NCBI GenBank assembly: GCA_021737695.1
Contig: JAIPDL010000005.1
Location: 1-64,000, forward strand
Source: Desulfotignum sp.
GTDB taxonomy: Bacteria; Desulfobacterota; Desulfobacteria; Desulfobacterales; Desulfobacteraceae
Length of the DNA: 64,000 bases
Reading direction: 5' to 3'
In this document: positions 8,675 to 16,700 of the stretch, in pieces
Numbering within the stretch: position 1 is the first letter of the stretch
How the letters are laid out: every line of letters starts with the position of its first letter
Notes under the pieces: model-generated
Seen by the model: the letters and a program-made list of their open reading frames with translations, nothing else
Database searches by the model: none
Told to the model about the DNA's origin: nothing
Made by a program: the position numbers and the translations under genes

Positions 8675-9353
8675 GGCAAGTTTCCCTGATCTCAAAAAAG
8701 TATGTTCCGATTTTTGCACCATCCTTTACAAAAACAAAGTTGTAATGGCCAAAGGGGATGTCTTCAAATAACGCGTACCCTTCATTCAATAGATATGAGG
8801 CAATCTCCCTTTCATCTCTTTTCAGTGTCACCCTAAGCGTTTTTTGGGGCCTGTCATATTCTGGTGATTCCACGCGGATGCAGGCCTTGTTGTGTCCTGT
8901 CTTTTCAATTTTGATCTCTGTTTCTATCCCGACAAACTGTTTCCTGACAGTAACAAGGTCTTTGGATATGGTTTGCACTGAACCACGAATGGGCGCAAAC
9001 CGCCATTCTGCCCAGGGCCGTGAACAAAATTCTGATATGCTTGAGCACAGATTTTTCATCATTTTATAAGGGGACATGCCCATATCAGATCGCTTCCGCA
9101 TTGGTATCCCAGGCTTGCGAGATTTTTCAGCCTGTCTGTTTATAAGGCGTACGGCAGCCTCCGTCAATTCTTTTGGCGCGGCATCCAGATGCAACCGGCT
9201 TTTGCCCCGCACAACACCATTTACAGCCACAACTGTCTCCAGACATGTCTGACACACGGAAAGATGTGCTTCCATCTTGATTCTATCTTCATCAGAAAGA
9301 CGGCCTTCAAAATAATCAGCAAGCATTTCATCATTCGGACATCTTATTTCCAT
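8664..9353 (-). CDS. zinc-finger (ZAS-type) anti-sigma-like protein, soluble
   Basis: The N-terminus has the HxxxCxxC zinc-binding signature of ZAS anti-sigma factors ('HLSVCQTC', about residue 30), after 'LADYFEGRLSD', which is typical of the zf-HC2 family. Unlike many anti-sigma factors it shows no transmembrane helix. The C-terminal half is predicted all-beta ('TLRVTLKRDEREI', 'EDIPFGHYNFVFV'), resembling a prealbumin-like or carboxypeptidase-regulatory-like sandwich. The gene lies 73 bases after the ECF sigma gene and overlaps the CHAT/cyclase gene, so it probably controls that sigma factor. How a signal would release the sigma factor is unknown. The link to the CHAT protein is inferred from gene order. 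Confidence 0.8.
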   Translation of the reverse strand: MEIRCPNDEMLADYFEGRLSDEDRIKMEAHLSVCQTCLETVVAVNGVVRGKSRLHLDAAPKELTEAAVRLINRQAEKSRKPGIPMRKRSDMGMSPYKMMKNLCSSISEFCSRPWAEWRFAPIRGSVQTISKDLVTVRKQFVGIETEIKIEKTGHNKACIRVESPEYDRPQKTLRVTLKRDEREIASYLLNEGYALFEDIPFGHYNFVFVKDGAKIGTYFFEIRETCHDG

Positions 9354-9426
9354 AACTAACTCCGTTAAAGCATCGCCTAAAGCAATTCATTTCCTAACAT
9401 ATATAGACGTAATAATTATTGTTTTC

Positions 9427-10044
9427 TTACATCCTGCTATTCGCAACCTCGTCCACATACAGTTTTAATTTCTGAATTGCCCGATGTTTTACCGTATACG
9501 CGTTTTCAATGGAAATCTGCATAAGCTCAGCAACTTGTGCAATAGAAAGCCCATGCTCAAAATAAAGTTTCATAAACAATTTATATCGTGAAGACAGGCT
9601 TTGGATTCCATCCTGAAGTAAATGCCCTTGTTTCTCCTTGTTCATTGCCGCCCATGGTTCAATCTCATCCTGCTTAATCCCGAATGCCTGCTCGATCGGA
9701 ACCAGTTTTTTCTGCCACACCATGGAATCAAGGTCATTTTTTCTGAGATGATCCAGCACTGTTCTTACTGCCACCATCCTGATCCACGACCCGAGGGAGC
9801 ACCCATTTTTACCCTGATACTGCCGGAGCCTTTTATAGTCATTCTCAAAAAGTCGTAAAAATATGGTGTTATGGAGATCTTCAAGGTCATATGTATTGAA
9901 AGAAACCTGTTTGCTCATCAAGGTGTACTGGACAGCCCCATAAACCAGGTCTGAAAATCTCCGGACCAGGGTTTCTGCTGCCTTCCTGTTGCCGGAAAAA
10001 CAACGTGAAAGCAGCAGTCGATCTTCCTTAACAGAAAAAGTCAC
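9427..10044 (-). CDS. ECF-type RNA polymerase sigma factor
   Basis: A 205-aa protein with the region 2 pattern ('LVRRFSDLVYGAVQYT', 'DLEDLHNTIFLRLFEN', 'SLGSWIRMVAVRTVLDHLRK') and a C-terminal region 4 helix-turn-helix ('LSIAQVAELMQISIENAYTVKHRA'-type, shown here only as residues ~165-190). The GTG start overlaps the stop of the upstream lipoprotein gene (GTGA), so the two are translationally coupled. The next gene encodes a ZAS-type protein, the usual partner of ECF sigma factors. It probably directs transcription of parts of this envelope cluster, but I did not identify a convincing repeated promoter motif by eye. Confidence 0.88.
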   Translation of the reverse strand: MTFSVKEDRLLLSRCFSGNRKAAETLVRRFSDLVYGAVQYTLMSKQVSFNTYDLEDLHNTIFLRLFENDYKRLRQYQGKNGCSLGSWIRMVAVRTVLDHLRKNDLDSMVWQKKLVPIEQAFGIKQDEIEPWAAMNKEKQGHLLQDGIQSLSSRYKLFMKLYFEHGLSIAQVAELMQISIENAYTVKHRAIQKLKLYVDEVANSRM

Positions 10045-12062
10045 TCCGTAATAACCTTGTAAAGCGGTTGGACTATATCATCTCCGGCATCCAGAAGCAC
10101 TGCTTTTGACATTTCAGGCATCACCTGTGTCACACGGGCGCGTCCGATAATCTGGTTATCCGCCCCTATTATCTTTCCTGTAACCGGATGTTTTACAGGT
10201 TCTTCTCGATAGACGATCAGCCTTCTCTGATTCTTTATCCTGCCCTGCCCAAGGTCCGTAAATATGTGTTCGCCCTTTTTCTGTACAACCAATCCATCCA
10301 GTAAAGGGAACTCCCTGTGAAATTTAACGGCCATCCCTTCAGCCAGAGACCTTAATGCGGCAGGGTCTTTCACTTCGTCATAAACGTCCTCAGCGGCCAG
10401 AATTTCTGATGTTTCCGTATCAATCAGTCTGGCCACTATCTCAATACCCGTGCGGGTTTCAATAATTTTGCCTGCAATAATGGACTGGGCTGCCACTAAC
10501 CTGCCCAGTTCCAGGGCAGTGCTCTTGTCGATCAGCTTTGTCCGGCTGAATTTTTGTTCGCTTAAAATGATATCAAGCTTATCCCTCTCTACGATCCTGA
10601 ATCGATTTTGATCAATCAAATGAGCGATCAGGTTATCCTGGAAAGATAGCCCGGCCTGGGCAATGGCCCCTTTGGTCTCAAAGGGAAAAACTGTCAGACT
10701 CAGGCGCTCACTGAGCTGCAGTGCCCGGGGAATCTTTCTTATCACCGAGATATTCCGGGTTACCCGATTGCCTGCCTTGTCCTTCGCCTCAATCAAAATA
10801 TTATTTTCCCCCTCCTTCAAATCCACAAGATGGCTGAAAAAGATGCTCCGGCCCTGGCGCCGCAACATTGAAACCCCATTTACAGCAAGACTCACAATAT
10901 TGGTATCGTCACTTATCTGACCTTCAAGATATATCTTTTCCAGAAAAACCGTTTGCGTATCTGTCCAGCCCTTGAGATTTATTGTTGGCGGACGGGTATC
11001 TTCAGGACCAAATAGGCCGGCTACAAGATAACTTGTAAAATCAGAATCTGCGCTGGCAAGCAGTACGGGAGCGGAAGCCATGGATTGGGAATTGAAAATG
11101 GGAATAATGGTGGATGTCTGGTTTCCCAGTCGATCTCTGGTGACCAATTCAAAATCATTTTTGTCTGCGATAAACTGTTCAGAGAAAAAAAACTCCTGAC
11201 TCTCCTGTACGGGAATGGACCGGCCATTGATTCTCAGTTCAGACACGCCGGCGTCATCATAAATCGAGCCCAGGACGGTCACTTCTCGTCCTGACGATGC
11301 ATCATCCAACGATATGTCATCCAGCGTAATCATGGGCCCTTCGCGGTCCACATGGATAATCAACCGGTCTTTTGTCACTTTTCCCAAAAGATTGATTGCT
11401 TCCACCTCAATAGCATGCCGCCCCTGGGAAAGAATCAGGCTTTTTTCAAAAGGAACTTTTTTTTGAGACCCTTCCAGAAACAGGGGCACACCCTTTATTA
11501 AAAGATCTGAGATATATTGTTCGTCTTCAGCAACACCCGACACAACCACAGGGTCTTCCCGGGTCCAGACCTCATCCGTCTCAAAATTGAGGGTAAGCCG
11601 TGGCGGCAGCACCTCTTTGGCCTCATGTTCAATCAACGCCTTGCGGACCTTGTCAAGATAGAACCGGGCCTTTGCTGAAGGAAAATGGGTTAAAGAAAGC
11701 GCCAGTTCCTTTCCCGCCTTATTGAGATTTCCAGTCAAATAATGAATGATGCCCAATTCCCTGTGGGGAAAATAATCAACAAAGTGCATCCCGTAAGTTC
11801 GGGCCATACGCTGATCTTTTTTCCTATGTTTGGCAGCCTGTTTGAGATCTGCAACGGCCTCCTGGTAAAATTGCCCCTCTGCAAAAGAAAGCCCGCGTTC
11901 ATAGTAATTCCACCATCTGTGCCGGAAAGCGCCCTTTGTCACACCATAGGCCTTGTTATCTTTAATGTAGCGATTGTCCTTAGAAGAGGAAACACATCCG
12001 GAAAACAGGCACAAAGCAATAAGGATTGTCAAAACAAGTCCTTTTTCCATAGCAAACTTCAA
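10041..12062 (-). CDS. lipoprotein with TPR-like, Ig-like and CsgG-like domains
   Basis: The TTG at 12062 lies five bases after AGGAGG and gives 'MKFAMEKGLVLTILIALC' with the lipobox LFSGC, so this is a lipoprotein; the in-frame ATG at 12050 is an alternative. After a short TPR-like part (about residues 40-130) come repeated Ig-like beta domains ('LIIHVDREGPMITLDD', 'NNILIEAKDKAGNRVTR'). A CsgG/FlgO-like domain follows (about 470-590: 'FRIVERDKLDIILSEQ', 'LGRLVAAQSIIAGKII'), and a short beta-rich tail. The CsgG-like domain is clearly related to that of the CHAT/cyclase protein three genes on. The gene overlaps the sigma factor gene and lies 10 bases after the outer-membrane protein gene, so all are probably one operon. 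It likely resides in the periplasmic face of a membrane. Confidence 0.83.
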   Translation of the reverse strand: MKFAMEKGLVLTILIALCLFSGCVSSSKDNRYIKDNKAYGVTKGAFRHRWWNYYERGLSFAEGQFYQEAVADLKQAAKHRKKDQRMARTYGMHFVDYFPHRELGIIHYLTGNLNKAGKELALSLTHFPSAKARFYLDKVRKALIEHEAKEVLPPRLTLNFETDEVWTREDPVVVSGVAEDEQYISDLLIKGVPLFLEGSQKKVPFEKSLILSQGRHAIEVEAINLLGKVTKDRLIIHVDREGPMITLDDISLDDASSGREVTVLGSIYDDAGVSELRINGRSIPVQESQEFFFSEQFIADKNDFELVTRDRLGNQTSTIIPIFNSQSMASAPVLLASADSDFTSYLVAGLFGPEDTRPPTINLKGWTDTQTVFLEKIYLEGQISDDTNIVSLAVNGVSMLRRQGRSIFFSHLVDLKEGENNILIEAKDKAGNRVTRNISVIRKIPRALQLSERLSLTVFPFETKGAIAQAGLSFQDNLIAHLIDQNRFRIVERDKLDIILSEQKFSRTKLIDKSTALELGRLVAAQSIIAGKIIETRTGIEIVARLIDTETSEILAAEDVYDEVKDPAALRSLAEGMAVKFHREFPLLDGLVVQKKGEHIFTDLGQGRIKNQRRLIVYREEPVKHPVTGKIIGADNQIIGRARVTQVMPEMSKAVLLDAGDDIVQPLYKVITE

Positions 12063-12072
12063 TGCTTCCTCC

Positions 12073-13434
12073 TTAAAAATGATAGATAACAGACATATAC
12101 ACCGAGTGCTGATCCACATCCTGGTGAGAGGGTTCGTTGCCCACCGTCGTTGTTCTTACGTTCCTGCCGAACCGGTATTGATAGGCGACATCATAAACCA
12201 TTTTCTTATAGGCGATTCCCGTGCCAAAGCTGATGCCCCAGAAATCTTCTGGATTCTTTTCCGATGGTTCGGAATCAGAAAAAATCCCTGCGCGAATCGG
12301 CACGATCGTCTTTTCCCCGATAATCAGATATTCCCCCCCCAGCCTGACCTGTGTGGTTGCGCAAACATCAGACTGGCTTTGTACTTTTCCCGTAATGGGG
12401 TTGACTACGGTGCCATCTGCACGATGAAGCGCATAATCGTCCCATTGTGTTCGATACACATCTAACCCTAAAGTAAGGGCATCGTTTAGCCGTGCGGAAA
12501 GTCCCACCCCATAGGACATGGGCATATCCAGGGTCTGGTCTTCTGAATAATTGATCTGACTGGACGTGTTGGATCCAGGGGCCGTGGGGAAGGTAACAGA
12601 GGAGTCCGCATTGTAATCATGGGTTAATCTGGCGGAAAAAGGAGATTTAAACACAGCACCCATGGAAAACATCTGGTTCATATTCCAGAAAATCCCTGCA
12701 TGATAATTAAAACCGCTCATCTCGTATTTTTCACGGATGCTGGTGGTCACCGTAAATGGAAATCCGGCAAACGTTCCCGTGCCTGTGGAATCATAAGCAG
12801 ATTTCCAGCCGTTATCTTGAAACATACCTTCCCAGAAATTCAGGGTAAAACCAAAAGATATTTCAGGGGTTATCTGAACGGCAAAGGCAGGGGAAATGGT
12901 TCTCAAGCCCCCTTCCTGCTGGTAATCAATGCTGTTATTAAGGGTCAGCGGCGGTCCGGAAGAAGGATTGTCCGTATAGCTGAATTCAACTTTCTTGTTG
13001 AAATCATACAGGTGCTGGTAGTTTAACGACACAATCATGTTCCAGTTCAGGAAATTAAATGGCCAGGCCAGGCTGAAGTAATTGAGTTCAAATGTGGAAA
13101 CCCTTTGAGGACCGGATGCCTGGGGAAAGGCTGTATAGGATGTGTCTTCTGTCCTGTGGCTGTAAGCCCCCACAACGGAGATTTCAGGTGTCTCAAGCTG
13201 GATAAGGCCGGCAGGGTTCCAGGATGCGGCGGTTGCATCATCGGCAACCCCGATGAATGCCCCTCCCATACCCAGGGCCCTTGCGCCCGAGCCCACGGGA
13301 TTTGGTGACGATGATATCGTTATGGTTTGAGCAATCTGGGCATTTACTCTGATTACAACCAGAAAAATCAATAATATGGAAACAGGCAGTACAACCATCC
13401 ACCTCTGAAAAATTCGATAGGCCACTGAAATCAC
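12073..13434 (-). CDS. outer-membrane beta-barrel protein, PorV/FadL (OmpP1) family
   Basis: The GTG start at 13434 has AAGGA upstream; a Met at residue 13 is an alternative. The signal peptide ends near 'RVNAQ'. The mature N-terminus 'SSSPNPVGSGARALGMGGAF' with 'ADDATAASWNPAGL' is characteristic of the PorV/FadL/OmpP1 long-chain transporter-like barrels. The rest alternates in the manner of transmembrane beta strands and ends in 'YMSVIYHF', a terminal aromatic residue as required by the BAM machinery. FadL-like proteins move hydrophobic compounds; PorV-like ones act in protein export. Either is possible here. It is the first gene of the operon-like run that includes the ECF sigma factor and the CHAT/cyclase protein. 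Confidence 0.85.
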   Translation of the reverse strand: MISVAYRIFQRWMVVLPVSILLIFLVVIRVNAQIAQTITISSSPNPVGSGARALGMGGAFIGVADDATAASWNPAGLIQLETPEISVVGAYSHRTEDTSYTAFPQASGPQRVSTFELNYFSLAWPFNFLNWNMIVSLNYQHLYDFNKKVEFSYTDNPSSGPPLTLNNSIDYQQEGGLRTISPAFAVQITPEISFGFTLNFWEGMFQDNGWKSAYDSTGTGTFAGFPFTVTTSIREKYEMSGFNYHAGIFWNMNQMFSMGAVFKSPFSARLTHDYNADSSVTFPTAPGSNTSSQINYSEDQTLDMPMSYGVGLSARLNDALTLGLDVYRTQWDDYALHRADGTVVNPITGKVQSQSDVCATTQVRLGGEYLIIGEKTIVPIRAGIFSDSEPSEKNPEDFWGISFGTGIAYKKMVYDVAYQYRFGRNVRTTTVGNEPSHQDVDQHSVYMSVIYHF

Positions 13435-13768
13435 CGGTCCTTTATTTCCTTAACTGCTCAATAACCAGCCTGAAGGGTTAAGGACTCAGATCAATTGTCC
13501 CGGCGCTAAAAGCCTTCAGTCTGTCTATCTGAGACAGTTGCAAGTGTCTCCTGCTTGTTTAGACGAACCTATTTCCAATTTCTTACAATACAATTTGAAT
13601 TTCTTCAAGAGGATAACCGCCTTTTTCAGTGCTGACGCATGTTATTAATAATTGCGCCTACCTTACCGACGGTTTAGGCGGCGCTCTCCGACTGATCGCC
13701 GAGGCGATAAACCGCCCACGTGTTCCCTGTCATTACCAGACACTGCTTGAAATCTGTCCCGTTTTACC
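13435..13768. other. 334-base intergenic region with a WKW-repeat remnant
   Basis: Separates the GC-rich protease block from the outer-membrane protein operon. On the minus strand at about 13675-13741, just after the big protease gene stops, it reads 'GNTWAVYRLGDQSESAA' then a stop. This matches 'GDTWAVHLFGDQAESQAY' of the second WKW repeat in the PQQ-propeller protein (about 21890-21955). It is therefore a broken piece of a WKW repeat. The AT-richer part at 13441-13660 probably holds the promoter for the operon that follows, but no clear -35/-10 pair stands out. Confidence 0.6.
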
Positions 13769-16700
13769 CTACTGCAGCACCACCGCCTCTGTGGCATTCA
13801 CCCAGAAGCCTTCGCCGGGGGTGATCTCCTCCAGCAGTGCAAACCCTTTGCTGGCGGCGTAGGCGGCACCCAGGTCATTTTCACCCGGCAGAAATACGGC
13901 CCATCCGCCATCTTGCCACTTCCAGAGCGATGCCACAGCATCCGTTTTGCCGCTGAGGAGGGCGGCGACGGTGGTTTCCTGGCTGTCCTTCAGGGCCACC
14001 AGGTTCCAGCCGGGGGTCAGTTGCAGGGGGCCGGATGCCGGGGTGCCGGAAAGGGTTACGCTGCCCGCTTGCAGACTGTTGACCCAGAACCCCTCGCCGG
14101 GCTCGATGGTGGTAAGACCAGCAAAGCCTTTTCCGGCCGCGTAGCTGCCGGGCTCAACCTCGCCGGGCAGATAGACCGCCCAGCTGCCGGCATCCCATTT
14201 CCAGATGCTGGCATAGGCGGCGGTGTCGGCAAAGGTGTCGGCCACTGTTACCGAGGTTCGGGTTCCCAGCAGGTTCCAGCCCGCTGCCAGGGGGAGGGTC
14301 ACCGGGCTCTGGCTGCCCAGCGAGAACATCACGGGCTCGCTGCTGAATACCTCACCCAGGCTGTCCTCCAGGCAATAGGTCAGCAGGTACTGACCCGGTT
14401 CGTTCAGCCCCTCGATGGCGCCGCTGAAGGTGATCTCCCCCGTACCCGGCTGGATGGCAAAATTGATCTTGACCGCCTGGCAGGTGGGGGTTTCACCCGC
14501 CTGTACCTCCTGACCCACCTGGGGCGGCACCAGCCAGGCGTAGGCGTTCATCCCGGTGGAATCCACGATATCGGCGCTGCCGTTCAGGGTGAGGGTGCCT
14601 TCACTGTTGGGAACCAGGGTGCCATCCTTACCGCTGTAATCGGTAAAAAAGGAGGCGCTGGCCGAGGCAAAGCCCCCCACCAGGGGATTGTCCCACAGGG
14701 CCGGGGCATTGGCCGACGACTGCTGGGGAGTCTGCTGATTGATCTCCACCTTGGCCTCCGCACTCTCGAAAGCCGTTGCCAGGGTGACCCCCTTGCTCAA
14801 CTCTTCCGCCAGATAAGCGGTAAAGGTATTCTGGTGGTGGGTGGTGGGCACGTTATAGGAATTGGCATCGTTGCTGGTGATGATCAGGCGGTTTTCACCC
14901 TGCAGGGTGTCAAGCCAGTTGCCGGAATAACAGGCCTCGGCCAGCACCACCACGGCCCGCCCGGTGGCGGTTTGGAAAGCGTCAAGGGCGGTCTTGAGCG
15001 CGGTGATGGCCAGTTGACTTCCGGCTGAAACCACGAAGTAATCCAGGTAGCCGTGGCCCACCAGTTGAACATAGAGGGGGCCGCTGTTGGCCTGCCCGGC
15101 GGCCCAGCCCGTGATCGCCCCGGTCAAGAGGTCGGCGGCCGAGGCATCGCTGCCCCCAAAGACCCCGTCCACCAGGTCGAAGGCGGAGCCGGGCAGCTTC
15201 TGGGTGCCGTAGGGAGAGAGATAATAGATATCATCGTGGCTCAGTCCCCGGTTGTGGAACATCCGGTAGGCGGTCAGGGCGATATTGCAAAAGGTTTTGC
15301 TCAACCCGGCGCCGCCCAGCTCGCCTTGCCCCAGGCCCGCCACCAGCAGCAGATTGCCGAAACTCTTTTTGCCCGGCTCTCCGGCCACGCTGATCTCATA
15401 GGAGATGGTGCCGCCGTTGTAGATGGCGGTGATCTTTGCCTGGCCCGGCGAGATGGCACTCAGTTTGCCGCTGTTATCCACGCTGACCACCCCGGGATTG
15501 GAGGAGAACCACGCCACCTCCAGCGGGGTGGTCGTGCCGACCAGGCTGACAATCAGGCTGCTCTCCTGCCCGGGCTGGAACTCCACCGGCAGGGTGCCGC
15601 CGGCCGAAGGCAGAATCTGGACGGCCCCCGCCACCACCTTGCCGGTATCGGCCTGGACACTAACAGCCACATGCTCGGAATGGAGCAACTGGCCGCTGAT
15701 GTTTTTAGCGAAATAGACCAGGTCATAAACGCCGGGCTGGTCAAACAGGGCAGCGGAACCCCCGAACAGCTTGTCGCCGCCGAAATAAGCCGTGGCATCA
15801 GCCTCCCCCTGGTAGTCGAGAACCACCTTTTGCGGGGTCACATAGGGAGTGGCGTCACTGTCGGCCAGTTGCTGCTGAAAGACCCCGGGCGGGGTGATAT
15901 CCACCCACACCTCGAAACCATCGGCATAGGGCATATTGAGACTGGCCTCCAGGGTCAGGCTCTCGTACTGGTTGATCAGCACCGGCGCATCTTTGCCCGT
16001 ATGCCCGGTAAAGAGGGGGGTCATGCCCTTGGAGGCAAAGCTGCCCACCAGGTACTGCTGGTCAAGGTCATTGCCCCCTGCGGCCAGTTGCGGGGACTGG
16101 CCGGCGGCAAAGGCCAGGGCCTGGGTCTGGGTGGTGGCGATGTCAAAGGCCTGTTGAAAGGAATTCCCCCGGCCCAGGGCCTCGAAAAAGTAGTGGGAAA
16201 AGGAGAGCGGGTTGTCCGTGGGCAGATTGACCGCCTGCTGGGCCGAAGCCCCGGCGATCACCACCCGCTTGCCGCCGTCTAAAGCGGTGAGCCAGTGCCC
16301 GGCGTAGCACGATTCCACAACGACGATCACGGGCCGGCCCGTGTCCTCCTCGAACTCGGTCAGGGCCTTCTGGACCGCTGATCCGTAAAGCGGAGAGCCG
16401 GTCGACATCGACAGGACCGCCTGGCTGGAAACCCCGTGGTCCAGCAGGTACAGATACAGGGGGCCGTCATTGTCCTGGGCCGGGGCCCAGGTGGTGATCG
16501 CTTCGATGATCTCGGCTTGGAGCCCCCCTTCGCTGACTCCGAACTCCCGGTCGCTGATCAGGGTTTGCGTGCCGGGCAGGGTCTGGGAGCCGTAAGCGCT
16601 GAAGTAAGAAATATCGTCGTGATCAAAACCGCGCTGATAAAAGGTCTGGTAAACAGCGTTGGCCATCCCGGCGAAGTACTGCTCCAGGGTCTCCTCCGGG

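Noticed and set aside
13913-16282. Long plus-strand open frames (up to 409 aa) opposite the giant protease gene
   Set aside because: They are rich in Gly, Arg, Ala and Pro, lack recognisable domains, and arise from high GC on the antisense strand.
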